Source of the DNA: Sulfurivirga sp964427185
GTDB lineage: Bacteria > Pseudomonadota > Gammaproteobacteria > Thiomicrospirales > Thiomicrospiraceae
DNA length: 64,000 bases
Direction: 5' to 3'
Assembly (NCBI GenBank): GCA_964427185.1
Contig: CAYRSN010000002.1
Coordinates: 23,283 to 87,282 of the forward strand
The notes beneath the pieces were generated by a model. The model was not told the origin of the DNA, did no database searches, and saw only the letters and a program-made list of their open reading frames with translations. The position numbers and the translations under genes were made by a program. Shown here piece after piece: positions 26,470 to 35,214 of the stretch. Numbering within the stretch: position 1 is the stretch's first letter; the number at the start of each line of letters is the position of its first letter.

Positions 26470-27567
26470 TTAAGCAGGTGAGCGCATGAAATCTTTGTGT
26501 GTATGAATCGACATGAGTATGCCAAAGCCCAGCATCAGCGTCACCAGTGCACTGCCGCCATAGCTGATCAAGGGCAAGGGAAGGCCGACCACAGGGAGTA
26601 GCCCGCTGACCATTCCGATATTGACCAGGGCATAAATAAAAAGTGTCATGGAGAGGCTGGCCGCTAGCAAACGACCAAAGTTATCCTGCGCCATCCAGGC
26701 AATCCAAAGGCCGCGAAAAATCACAAAGGTATAGCCGATCAGAAGCAATAACACGCCCCATAAACCAAACTCCTCAGAGAACACTGAAAAAATAAAATCT
26801 GTTGTACTTTCGGGTAAAAACTCCAGATGTGCCTGGGTACTGCCCATAAAGCCCTTTCCCCAGAGGCCGCCTGAGCCAATTGCGATTTTAGACTGAATGA
26901 TATGGTAGCCGGCACCCAGCGGATCAGACTCCGGGTTAAGAAAAGTTAAAACGCGTTGTTTTTGGTAATCGTACATAAAATGCCAGATAACAGGCAGTGC
27001 GGCAACCCCTGCCGCAATGGCGCTAAAGATAAACTTCCAGGGCAGGCCGACAAAAAAGAGCACAAAAACACCGCTGGCGGCAATCAGCAGGGCGGTACCC
27101 AAATCAGGCTGGACTACGATTAGACCGGCGGTGAGCACAATAAAGGCCATGCCTGCCAACAATCTGTTCCAGCTTGGAGGCATCGGACTCCAAGCATACA
27201 GCCAGGCCAGAAACATCGGCACAGCCAGTTTCATCAGCTCTGAAGGTTGAAAGCGAAACAGGCCGAAATCCAACCAGCGGCGGGCGCCTTTACCAATGGA
27301 ACCTACCAGTAGTACGGCGACTAATAGCATAACTCCCAGTAAAAACAGCCAGGGTGCCCATTGCATCAGCTGGCGTGGTGGCACCTGTGCCATGGCCAGC
27401 ATCAGCATAAAAGCAAGCCCGATTCTGATTGCATGGCGCTCGACGACAGCCATATTACCGCCTGAGGCGCTATAGATGACCAGAATGCTGGTAGTGGATA
27501 AAAACAAAATGCCGAGTAAGAGCCAAGCGTCCAGGTGGAGCTTTTCTAAAAAAGTCTTATTTTGCAT
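26470..27567 (-). CDS. rodA: Peptidoglycan glycosyltransferase RodA
   Basis: RodA is the SEDS-family polymerase of the elongasome, working with PBP2 and MreBCD. The 365-residue protein has about ten membrane helices and the SEDS signatures VQPDLGTALL, GYHIIQSKIAIGSGGLWGKGF and GLPLPLISYGGSALV; the catalytic-type Asp lies in VQPDLGT. The start overlaps the mrdA stop by 11 bases. It is last of the five-gene minus-strand rod-shape operon. Confidence 0.96.
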   Translation of the reverse strand: MQNKTFLEKLHLDAWLLLGILFLSTTSILVIYSASGGNMAVVERHAIRIGLAFMLMLAMAQVPPRQLMQWAPWLFLLGVMLLVAVLLVGSIGKGARRWLDFGLFRFQPSELMKLAVPMFLAWLYAWSPMPPSWNRLLAGMAFIVLTAGLIVVQPDLGTALLIAASGVFVLFFVGLPWKFIFSAIAAGVAALPVIWHFMYDYQKQRVLTFLNPESDPLGAGYHIIQSKIAIGSGGLWGKGFMGSTQAHLEFLPESTTDFIFSVFSEEFGLWGVLLLLIGYTFVIFRGLWIAWMAQDNFGRLLAASLSMTLFIYALVNIGMVSGLLPVVGLPLPLISYGGSALVTLMLGFGILMSIHTHKDFMRSPA

Positions 27568-29395
27568 CGTTAGCCGTTTTGTGTGTAGTCATATGATGAT
27601 CCAGCCAGTATTTTGCAAGCCGGGTTGCTAAAGGTGCGGCTATTTTGCCGCCGCTGCCCCCGTGTTCAACAATGACTGAAATGGCGATTTGGGGGTTGTT
27701 AACCGGTGCGAAACCTACAAAAAGGGCATGATCCCGTTCATGGAAAGGTGTATTTTCTTCATCGTACTCTTCTTCCGCTCGCAAGCCTTTGACCTGTGCT
27801 GTGCCCGTTTTGCCTGCCATGCGATAGGGTGCGATCAGTTTGCCAGCACGACGGGCGGTGCCGTGTGTATCATGCATGACTGCCACCATGCTATCGATCA
27901 CACGCTCCCAATTTTGTCGGTTGTGGATATGAACCTGTCCTTCCGGTGAAACAGGTTCGTTCAGCAGATGGGGAATGACCTGTGTGCCGCGATTAGCCAA
28001 AATAGCCGTAGCGCGAGCCAATTGAATCGGTGTGCTTAGGACATATCCCTGGCCAATCGCAGCAATGATGGTTTCACCGTTGTACCAGGGTTTGCCTTTG
28101 ACAGCACGCTTCCAGGCTTTATTCGGAATCAGGCCGGCTTTTTCACCGGGCAGATCAATGCCGGTTTTTCGTCCCAGGCCGAACTCAGAAAGCCCGTTAT
28201 GGATGAGGTCGATGCCCATTTTAAGGCCGATTTGATAAAAGAACGTATCACAGGATTCCTGAATGGCTTTATGCATATCTACACGTCCATGACCTTGTCG
28301 CTTCCAGTTTCGGTAGGTGTGTCCCGCATAGGTAAAGTAGCCTGGATCGAAAATACTGTAGTGAGGTGAAATAATGCCCTGTTCTAAAGCGATCAGCGCA
28401 ATAAAAGGTTTAATGGTAGAGCCCGGGGGGTAAATGCCTGCAATCGGACGGTTGATCAGCGGACGCTTGGGGTCACTTAAGAGCGTCTGGTAGTTCTTTT
28501 TGCTGATACCGTTGACAAAAAGATTAGCATCAAATCCGGGAGAGCTGGCCAGTGCCAGAACAGCGCCTGTTTCCGGCTGCAGGGCGGCAATCGCCCCTTG
28601 CTGCTGTTGCAACAGGGTATAGGCATATTGCTGAAGACGGATATCAAGCGTCAGTACCAGATCTTCACCGGGTACAGGGGGGTGTTCTTCCAGTACACGG
28701 ATAACACGACCCTGGGCGTTGGTTTCTACCTGACGCCAGCCGGGTTGTCCCATCAGACGGTCTTCATAGAACTTCTCAATGCCAGATTTCCCGGTGACAG
28801 AGGTTCCTTGATAGCGTTTGTGATCCAGTCTTTCCAAATCAGCCCGCGTGATTCTGCCCATATAGCCGACAACATGCGCGGTGATGTCGCCATAGGGGTA
28901 TACGCGTTTGAGCTGTGTTTTAAGTTGGTAGCCCGGGAAGCGGTAACTGCGTGCGGCAAAACGGGCGGCTTCTGTTTCATCCAGCTCAAAGGGGAGGGTA
29001 AGGGTTTTAAATTTTTTCTGGTTACGCGCCCAGTGCGCGAACTTGTTTTTGTGTGCCGTATCAAACTTATAAGGAAAGAGTGCTGAGAGTTCTGTCAGCA
29101 AGCCTTCCCAGTGAGGCGTTTTTTCCGGCACGAACGCAATGACATAAACAGGGCGATTATCGGCCAAAAGAATATGATTCCGATCAAAAATACGCCCGCG
29201 CTTAGGGGGCAGGATTTCCAGTGTAATACGGTTGCCTTCTGCCAGATGATGGTATTTATCGTATAAAGCGATTTGCAGATAGGCCATCCGCCCGAGCAAA
29301 ACGGAAAAGCCTGCTAGAACGAGCAGAGCAGCCCATAGCAGACGCTGTTTGAATTTTTGGCGATCCTGTTTGGGATGATAGTGACTACGGTTCAT
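27557..29395 (-). CDS. mrdA: Penicillin-binding protein 2
   Basis: PBP2 is the elongation-specific transpeptidase. The 612-residue protein has one N-terminal membrane helix (about 17-38), a pedestal domain and a transpeptidase domain with the active-site SxxK (PPGSTIKPF), the SxN-equivalent region (QESCDTFFY) and KTG (MAGKTGTAQV). The start codon overlaps the mreD stop (ATGA), indicating coupling. Confidence 0.96.
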   Translation of the reverse strand: MNRSHYHPKQDRQKFKQRLLWAALLVLAGFSVLLGRMAYLQIALYDKYHHLAEGNRITLEILPPKRGRIFDRNHILLADNRPVYVIAFVPEKTPHWEGLLTELSALFPYKFDTAHKNKFAHWARNQKKFKTLTLPFELDETEAARFAARSYRFPGYQLKTQLKRVYPYGDITAHVVGYMGRITRADLERLDHKRYQGTSVTGKSGIEKFYEDRLMGQPGWRQVETNAQGRVIRVLEEHPPVPGEDLVLTLDIRLQQYAYTLLQQQQGAIAALQPETGAVLALASSPGFDANLFVNGISKKNYQTLLSDPKRPLINRPIAGIYPPGSTIKPFIALIALEQGIISPHYSIFDPGYFTYAGHTYRNWKRQGHGRVDMHKAIQESCDTFFYQIGLKMGIDLIHNGLSEFGLGRKTGIDLPGEKAGLIPNKAWKRAVKGKPWYNGETIIAAIGQGYVLSTPIQLARATAILANRGTQVIPHLLNEPVSPEGQVHIHNRQNWERVIDSMVAVMHDTHGTARRAGKLIAPYRMAGKTGTAQVKGLRAEEEYDEENTPFHERDHALFVGFAPVNNPQIAISVIVEHGGSGGKIAAPLATRLAKYWLDHHMTTHKTANDAK

Positions 29396-29883
29396 GCCTG
29401 GTTAAGTGCGGGCATTGTTATATGGTCAAGCAGCCAGCGTATAGCGGGCCATAGTACCAGGGCGCTTAGAGGCATAGTCCAGTATGGCCAAAGGTGCGTG
29501 AGTGGCGCGGGTAAGAATATGAGCCAGTAGATGGCCTGATAAGCATAGAGCAACAGTGTCACAATCAGCGCCTGCTGTATCGGTCCGAACAGGCGAAACT
29601 GTAAGCGTATCTGGAGGAAAATAAACAGAAACACACTGAACAGCAGCGCATGGGTGCCAAGCAGCGTTTGGTTCAGGGTGTCGTAAAGCAGACCTAATAG
29701 AATAGCTGCTGTGAAATGGGTGTGATGAAGCGTTTTTTGTGCCCAGTAAAATAACAGCAATAAGGCCACAGGCGGCAGCATGAAGTTAATGGGCTGAGGT
29801 AACGGAAAAGTATTGAGCAATAGTGCCAGCATATAGCTGAGCAACTGAATGCCGGTGTGGGATTCAGGTGTTTGGGGTGACAT
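29392..29883 (-). CDS. mreD: Rod shape-determining protein MreD
   Basis: This 163-residue, very hydrophobic protein with about five membrane helices contains the MreD-like segment AAILLGLLYDTLNQTLLGTHAL (first 20 residues shown are within a longer conserved block at about 80-105). It occupies the expected place between mreC and mrdA, overlapping mreC by 20 bases and mrdA by 4. Sequence conservation in this family is weak, so the call rests on length, topology and position. Confidence 0.9.
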   Translation of the reverse strand: MSPQTPESHTGIQLLSYMLALLLNTFPLPQPINFMLPPVALLLLFYWAQKTLHHTHFTAAILLGLLYDTLNQTLLGTHALLFSVFLFIFLQIRLQFRLFGPIQQALIVTLLLYAYQAIYWLIFLPAPLTHLWPYWTMPLSALVLWPAIRWLLDHITMPALNQA

Positions 29884-30694
29884 GGCGAATGATTAACACT
29901 TCATGGTTATTGTAAAGTTGGCTGACAGGCGCTGCTTGGAGTTCCATAAAGCCTTCCTGGTCGGTTTGGCCGATCCGCTGAATCCGAGCAACAGGGTAGC
30001 CTGGCGGATAAATACCATCTATCCCAGAGGTAACCAGAAGATCACCCGGGCGCACATCCGCACTGGTGCGAATAAACGCCACCTTAAGATGCCCATTGCC
30101 TAGGCCTTGCACAATGGCGCGTTGTCCGGTGCGCTCAATACGAATTGGAATGCTCAGAGAAGGGTCGGTCAGTAGCGTAACCTGGCTGGTCAGCTCGCCG
30201 ACCTGTGTGACCAGCCCTAAAACCCCTTGTGCATCCAGGACAGGCATTTCACGTGTAATACCATCCAGTGCGCCCTTATTAATGACAATAAAATCTTTCA
30301 TCGGCAAGTTACTGGTGCGCAGGATTGTGGCAATGGTCAGGTCAATATGCTCGCTGGCAAATGTCCCTGTGGCATCCAGCAATAGCTTGAGACGCTTGTT
30401 TTCAGCCTGCAGCTCTTGCAAGTGTTGGAGTTTGGCCTGAAGAATCAGGTTTTCTGCTTTGAGTGCATGATAGCGGCTGAGCAGTGCCTGTTCAGATCGG
30501 CTGCTGTCCAGATAGGCGGTATAGAGTGTTTTGGGCAGGGCGGCGATAAACTCGATAGGCTGGATGACGTTCATCAACATACTGCGCACATGCACTGCCA
30601 GATGTGTGTAATGATCCAATACCATCATCAAGACAGCAAATACAAAAGCCGCCACAAAATGGCGACCCTCCGTTGCAGCAGGTGTTGTGCGCAA
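29864..30694 (-). CDS. mreC: Rod shape-determining protein MreC
   Basis: MreC is the periplasmic elongasome scaffold that activates PBP2. The 276-residue protein has one membrane helix (about 12-32), a coiled coil (about 60-95, ALKAENLILQAKLQHLQEL) and the beta-domain with the motifs VINKGALDGI, VLDAQGVLGLV and LLVTSGIDGIYPPGYPV. The start codon is uncertain. TTG 30694 is the first standard candidate, but the better-placed Shine-Dalgarno (GAGGG, 7 bases) points to an ATT at 30700 two codons upstream. It lies 23 bases after mreB. Confidence 0.94.
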   Translation of the reverse strand: MRTTPAATEGRHFVAAFVFAVLMMVLDHYTHLAVHVRSMLMNVIQPIEFIAALPKTLYTAYLDSSRSEQALLSRYHALKAENLILQAKLQHLQELQAENKRLKLLLDATGTFASEHIDLTIATILRTSNLPMKDFIVINKGALDGITREMPVLDAQGVLGLVTQVGELTSQVTLLTDPSLSIPIRIERTGQRAIVQGLGNGHLKVAFIRTSADVRPGDLLVTSGIDGIYPPGYPVARIQRIGQTDQEGFMELQAAPVSQLYNNHEVLIIRHVTPNT

Positions 30695-30717
30695 ACTAAT
30701 GTCAGAGCCCTCTTAAA

Positions 30718-31758
30718 TCAGTCGTGAGAAAACACATCCATGCCGCGCTCATCCATCATTTCCAGCGCGCGTCCGCCACCTCGCGCCACACATGTCAAAG
30801 GCTCATCGGCAACAATGACAGGGATGCCAGTTTCTTCGCTCAACAGCATGTCCAGATTGCGCAGCAGTGCACCGCCGCCGGTGAGCACAATGCCATGCTC
30901 TGCAATATCAGCGCCCAGCTCGGGCGGCGTGCGTTCCAGCGCTGTGCGCACAGCACTGACAATGGCCATTAAAGGCTCCTGAAGCGCATCGAGAATTTCA
31001 TTAGAGTTTAATGTGAATTTGCGTGGCACCCCCTCAGCCAGGTTATGCCCGCGCAGCTCGATCTCGCGGGGTTCGGCATCATGATAAGCCGTACCGATGG
31101 CATGTTTGATACGCTCAGCGGTCACCGGCCCCAGTACCATGCCATAGTTGCGACGTACGTATTTGTTGATCGCCTCATCAAAGTGATCGCCGCCTACTTT
31201 AATGGAGTCGGAGTAAACGATACCGTTAAGCGAGATGGTGGCCACTTCGGTTGTGCCGCCGCCGATGTCCACCACCATGGAGCCGGTCGGCTCACTGACA
31301 GGCAGCCCTGCACCAATGGCCGCAACCATAGGCTCTTCAATCAAAAATACATCGCGGGCACCTGCACCTGCGGCGGACTCTCGGATCGCACGCCTTTCAA
31401 CCTGGGTAGAGCCGCAGGGAACACAGACCAGTACCCGGGGGCTGGGCTGAAAAAATTTGGCGGCATGTACCTTTTTAATAAAGTGCTGCAACATTTTCTC
31501 GGTGACCGCAAAATCTGCAATCACCCCGTCCTTTAAAGGGCGAATGGCCTGAATATTGCCCGGGGTGCGTCCCAGCATGTTTTTGGCCTCTTCACCTACG
31601 GCAACAATGCTGCGCCCGCTGCGTCCGCCGTCACGAATGGCCACGACAGAAGGCTCGTCCAGCACAATGCCTTTTCCACGCACATAAATCAGCGTGTTGG
31701 CAGTCCCAAGGTCGATGGAGAGGTCATCGGAAAAAACGCCAAAAATCTTACGGAACAT
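30718..31758 (-). CDS. mreB: Rod shape-determining actin homologue MreB
   Basis: MreB polymerises along the inner membrane and guides lateral wall synthesis. The 346-residue protein shows the actin-fold nucleotide motifs DLGTANTLIY (phosphate 1), VVDIGGGTTEVATI (phosphate 2) and GIVLTGGGALL (adenosine), and an amphipathic N-terminus (MFRKIFGVF). It is first in the rod-shape operon and divergent from gatC, with a shared 119-bp promoter spacer. Confidence 0.97.
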   Translation of the reverse strand: MFRKIFGVFSDDLSIDLGTANTLIYVRGKGIVLDEPSVVAIRDGGRSGRSIVAVGEEAKNMLGRTPGNIQAIRPLKDGVIADFAVTEKMLQHFIKKVHAAKFFQPSPRVLVCVPCGSTQVERRAIRESAAGAGARDVFLIEEPMVAAIGAGLPVSEPTGSMVVDIGGGTTEVATISLNGIVYSDSIKVGGDHFDEAINKYVRRNYGMVLGPVTAERIKHAIGTAYHDAEPREIELRGHNLAEGVPRKFTLNSNEILDALQEPLMAIVSAVRTALERTPPELGADIAEHGIVLTGGGALLRNLDMLLSEETGIPVIVADEPLTCVARGGGRALEMMDERGMDVFSHD

Positions 31759-31877
31759 AGTGTTTATCCATTAAGAAAGTCTAGTTGTTAATCAGACTAT
31801 TTTACCCGCTTGCGCAGAAAGGGATGCAGTAAAATGTTGGGGTTTCTTAATTGTTCAGATAGGGTTGGGAGCTGAAA

Positions 31878-32165
31878 ATGAGCTTAAGTATTGATGAAGT
31901 TGAAAAGATCGCCGCACTGGCCGCCATTGACGTGCAGGCGCAGGAAAAAACCATGTATGCCGAGCAGCTGAGCAAGGTGCTGGATCTGTTCGCGCAGATG
32001 GAAGCGGTGGATACGGAAGGTGTGGCACCTATGGCGCATCCACTGGAGATGACACAGCGCCTGCGTGAAGACGAAGTGACTGAATATGATCAGCATGAAA
32101 AGTTCCAGCAGTTGGCGCCTAAAGTAGAAGCCGGCTTGTACCTTGTGCCCCAGGTGATTGACTAA
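31878..32165 (+). CDS. gatC: Asp/Glu-tRNA amidotransferase subunit C
   Basis: GatC is the small stabilising subunit of the GatCAB amidotransferase. The 95-residue protein has the family pattern (IDEVEKIAALAAI at the start, MAHPLEMTQRLREDEVTE in the middle, ending APKVEAGLYLVPQVID). GGGAG precedes the ATG. It is 12 bases before gatA. Confidence 0.93.
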   Translation: MSLSIDEVEKIAALAAIDVQAQEKTMYAEQLSKVLDLFAQMEAVDTEGVAPMAHPLEMTQRLREDEVTEYDQHEKFQQLAPKVEAGLYLVPQVID

Positions 32166-32177
32166 AGGATTTAAAAA

Positions 32178-33632
32178 ATGCATACCCTGAGTTTAAAGAC
32201 ACTGAGTGAAAAACTCCATAACCGAGAGATTTCCAGCGTTGAGCTGACGCAGTACTTCCTGAACCGTATTGAAAAATTAGATCCGGAGCTCAACAGCTAC
32301 ATTACCGTGACACCGGAGCTTGCGCTTGAGATGGCAAAAATGGCCGATGCTGCTATTGCGGAAGGCAGTGCCGGGCCTTTGACCGGTATTCCTGTAGCGC
32401 ATAAGGATATTTTTACCACCGATGGGGTTCGTACTACCTGCGCCAGCCGCATGCTGGATAACTTTGTAGCACCTTATGATGCCCATGTGGTGGAAAAGCT
32501 CAAACAAGCCGGCATGCCGCTGTTGGGTAAAACTAATATGGATGAGTTTGCCATGGGTTCCTCCAATGAGACCAGTTACTATGGCGCTGTACGCAATCCG
32601 TGGGATCTGAATGCCGTGCCGGGTGGCTCCTCAGGAGGCTCTGCAGCCGCAGTGGCAGCAGGTTTGGCACCTGTTGCGACCGGTACGGATACGGGTGGAT
32701 CCATTCGTCAGCCGGCCAGTTTCTGTGGTATTACCGGTATCAAGCCGACCTATGGGCTGGTGTCTCGCTATGGCATGATTGCCTATGCCTCAAGTTTTGA
32801 TCAGGGCGGCCCCATGGCGAAAAGCGCAGAAGATGCAGCTTGGTTGCTGAATGCCATGGCGGGCTTTGACAAGCGGGATTCCACCTCTATTGAAAGAGAC
32901 CTTCCGGATTTTACTGCATCGCTGAATGACACCATTGAAGGCCTGCGTATTGGCTTACCCAAAGAGTATTTCGGTGAAGGGCTGGATGCTGAGGTGGCCG
33001 CACAGATTGAAGCGGCCATCAAACAGCTGGAAGCGCTGGGCGCAAAAGTTGTCGAAGTGAGTTTGCCCAATAAGGATCTGGCCGTGCCCGCCTATTATGT
33101 CCTGGCACCTGCTGAGGCCTCTTCCAATCTGGCGCGTTATGACGGCGTGCGTTATGGCTACCGCTGTGAAGATCCAAAAGACCTGAAAGATATGTATTTC
33201 CGTTCCCGTGCGGAAGGCTTTGGCGAAGAAGTAAAGCGCCGCATTATGATCGGTGCCTATACCCTGTCGGCAGGTTATTACGATGCTTATTACCTGAAGG
33301 CGCAGAAGCTGCGCCGTATGGTGCGGGATGATTTCATGCGTGCCTTTGAGCAGTGTGATGTCATTGCAGGGCCGGTGTCGCCGACAGTGGCATGGAATTT
33401 GGGCGAGAAAAAAGATGATCCGGTCAGTATGTATCTGGCAGATCTTTACACCATTCCTGTCAACCTGGCGGGGCTGCCCGCCATGAGTGTGCCTGCTGGG
33501 ATGGCGCAGGGACGGCCGGTGGGGCTTCACCTGGTTGGGCCCTATTTCAGCGAAGCAAAACTGCTGAATGTGGCGCATCAGTTCCAGCAGGCAACAGACT
33601 GGCATCAGAAAACCCCGGAAATAGCCAAGTAA
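32178..33632 (+). CDS. gatA: Asp/Glu-tRNA amidotransferase subunit A
   Basis: GatA is the glutaminase of GatCAB and supplies ammonia to convert Asp-tRNA(Asn) or Glu-tRNA(Gln) to the amides. The 484-residue amidase-signature protein has the Ser-cisSer-Lys triad in PVAHKDIF (Lys), GGSSGGSAAAVAAG (cis-Ser) and TGTDTGGSIRQPA (nucleophile Ser). AAAGGA precedes the ATG. Confidence 0.96.
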   Translation: MHTLSLKTLSEKLHNREISSVELTQYFLNRIEKLDPELNSYITVTPELALEMAKMADAAIAEGSAGPLTGIPVAHKDIFTTDGVRTTCASRMLDNFVAPYDAHVVEKLKQAGMPLLGKTNMDEFAMGSSNETSYYGAVRNPWDLNAVPGGSSGGSAAAVAAGLAPVATGTDTGGSIRQPASFCGITGIKPTYGLVSRYGMIAYASSFDQGGPMAKSAEDAAWLLNAMAGFDKRDSTSIERDLPDFTASLNDTIEGLRIGLPKEYFGEGLDAEVAAQIEAAIKQLEALGAKVVEVSLPNKDLAVPAYYVLAPAEASSNLARYDGVRYGYRCEDPKDLKDMYFRSRAEGFGEEVKRRIMIGAYTLSAGYYDAYYLKAQKLRRMVRDDFMRAFEQCDVIAGPVSPTVAWNLGEKKDDPVSMYLADLYTIPVNLAGLPAMSVPAGMAQGRPVGLHLVGPYFSEAKLLNVAHQFQQATDWHQKTPEIAK

Positions 33633-33644
33633 AGGAGTGGTGAA

Positions 33645-35075
33645 ATGAATTGGGAAGTTGTAATCGGGCTGGAAATTCATGCACAGCTGGCGACCAAATC
33701 GAAAATCTTTTCAGGCGCTTCCACTGCCTTTGGGGCACTGCCTAACACGCAGGCCTGTGCCGTGGATATTGCCTTGCCGGGTGTGTTGCCAGTTCTGAAT
33801 AAGGAAGCGGTGAACATGGCCATTAAGTTTGGCCTGGCCATTGATGCGGACATTACGCCACGCAGCGTATTTGCCCGTAAGCACTATTTCTATCCGGACC
33901 TGCCTAAGGGATATCAGATCTCGCAATATGAGTTGCCTGTCATTAGTAAAGGGCATGTGGAGATTGACATTGAAGGGCAGAAAAAAACCATAGGTGTGAC
34001 CCGAGCCCATCTGGAAGAGGATGCGGGTAAATCCCTGCATGAAGATTTTCTGGGCATGACCGGTATCGATTTGAACCGTGCCGGCACGCCTTTGCTGGAA
34101 ATTGTTTCCGAGCCGGATATGCGCTCCATTGACGAGGCCATTGCCTATGCCAAGAAAATCCATGAATTGGTGCAGTATCTGGAGATTTGTGACGGTAATA
34201 TGCAGGAAGGCTCCTTCCGTGTAGATGCCAATGTCTCCCTGCGCCGTCCGGGTGATCCGCTGGGCACACGCACGGAGCTGAAAAACATTAACTCTTTCAA
34301 GTTTCTGGAAAAGGCACTCCAGTATGAGATCGAGCGCCATATGGATATTCTGGAGTCCGGCGGCAAGATCGTGCAGGAGACGCGTCTGTATGATTCCGTA
34401 AAGGATGAAACCCGTTCCATGCGGGAAAAGGAAGAGGCTAACGACTACCGTTATTTCCCTGATCCAGATCTGTTACCGCTGGTGATTACGCCGGAAATGA
34501 TTGAGGCAGTCAAAGCAACGCTGCCGGAGCTGCCAGATGCCAAGCGCACCCGCTTCATGGAGCAGTATGGGCTGCCAGCCTATGATGCTGGCGTGCTTAC
34601 GGGCAGTCGTGAGTTGGCGGATTTTTATGAGCAGGTCGTACAAACCGTCGGAGGCGAGCCTAAGCTCTGCGCAAACTGGGTGATGGTAGAATTGCTCGGT
34701 GCGTTGAATAAGGAAAATTTATCACTGGCTGAGTCGCCGATCGAAGCTGTGATGCTCGGTGAGCTGCTGGCGCGGATTGTGGACAATACTATCTCCGGCA
34801 AGATCGCCAAAGAAGTGTTTGAAGCCATGTGGGCAGGAGAAGGTCGTGCTGATGCGATTATTGAAGCCAAAGGCTTAAAGCAGATCACCGATGCCAGTGC
34901 TATTGAAGCAATTATTGATGAAGTGATCGCCAATAATCCGGCACAAGTAGAGCAGTATCGTGGTGGTAAGGACAAATTGTTCGGCTTTTTTGTCGGGCAG
35001 GTAATGAAAGCCACGCAAGGTAAGGCTAACCCTAAACAGGTGAATGAGCTACTGCGCAAAAAACTGGCTGGTTGA
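33645..35075 (+). CDS. gatB: Asp/Glu-tRNA amidotransferase subunit B
   Basis: GatB carries the kinase and transamidase site that activates the misacylated tRNA. The 476-residue protein starts with the signature WEVVIGLEIHAQLATKSKIF, has the central DANVSLRRPGDPLGTRTELKN-type block (family motif around residue 185), and ends with the YqeY-like tail that grips tRNA. Its TGA stop directly abuts copy D of the repeat element, which serves as its terminator. Confidence 0.96.
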   Translation: MNWEVVIGLEIHAQLATKSKIFSGASTAFGALPNTQACAVDIALPGVLPVLNKEAVNMAIKFGLAIDADITPRSVFARKHYFYPDLPKGYQISQYELPVISKGHVEIDIEGQKKTIGVTRAHLEEDAGKSLHEDFLGMTGIDLNRAGTPLLEIVSEPDMRSIDEAIAYAKKIHELVQYLEICDGNMQEGSFRVDANVSLRRPGDPLGTRTELKNINSFKFLEKALQYEIERHMDILESGGKIVQETRLYDSVKDETRSMREKEEANDYRYFPDPDLLPLVITPEMIEAVKATLPELPDAKRTRFMEQYGLPAYDAGVLTGSRELADFYEQVVQTVGGEPKLCANWVMVELLGALNKENLSLAESPIEAVMLGELLARIVDNTISGKIAKEVFEAMWAGEGRADAIIEAKGLKQITDASAIEAIIDEVIANNPAQVEQYRGGKDKLFGFFVGQVMKATQGKANPKQVNELLRKKLAG

Positions 35076-35095
35076 GGGGGTCTCCTCCTTTTTTT
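35076..35095 (+). repeat. Copy D of the A7-GGGGG-AGA-CCCCC element; gatB terminator
   Basis: Read on the plus strand, GGGGG-TCT-CCTCC is followed by T7, beginning at the base after the gatB TGA. The hairpin has one G-T wobble and can extend into the stop codon (GAGGGGG). An AT-rich tail follows, as in copy A. In both copies the stop codon touches the stem and the T tract is exactly seven bases. Confidence 0.65.
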
Positions 35096-35127
35096 AAAAA
35101 TGAAAAATTAAAAAATAACTTTTGTTT

Positions 35128-35151
35128 AAAAGCCCCGTTTCCGGGGCTTTT
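35128..35151 (+). terminator. Second intrinsic terminator after gatB
   Basis: AAAAGCCCCG and CGGGGCTTTT form a perfect 10-bp stem around a 4-base loop with T residues at the end. It lies 33 bases after copy D, so gatB has tandem terminators. Confidence 0.88.
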
Positions 35152-35155
35152 ATGC

Positions 35156-35183
35156 TTGATTTGCTATAAAAAGTCTTTATATT
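35156..35183 (+). promoter_or_regulatory. Candidate htpX promoter
   Basis: TTGATT (35156-35161) and TATATT (35178-35183) are separated by 16 bases and lie 32 bases before the htpX ATG. A heat-shock sigma-32 type -10 (CCCCAT) is not seen. Confidence 0.45.
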
Positions 35184-35214
35184 ATTGGCGAACCTTTATG
35201 AAAAGGAGTGGTGT

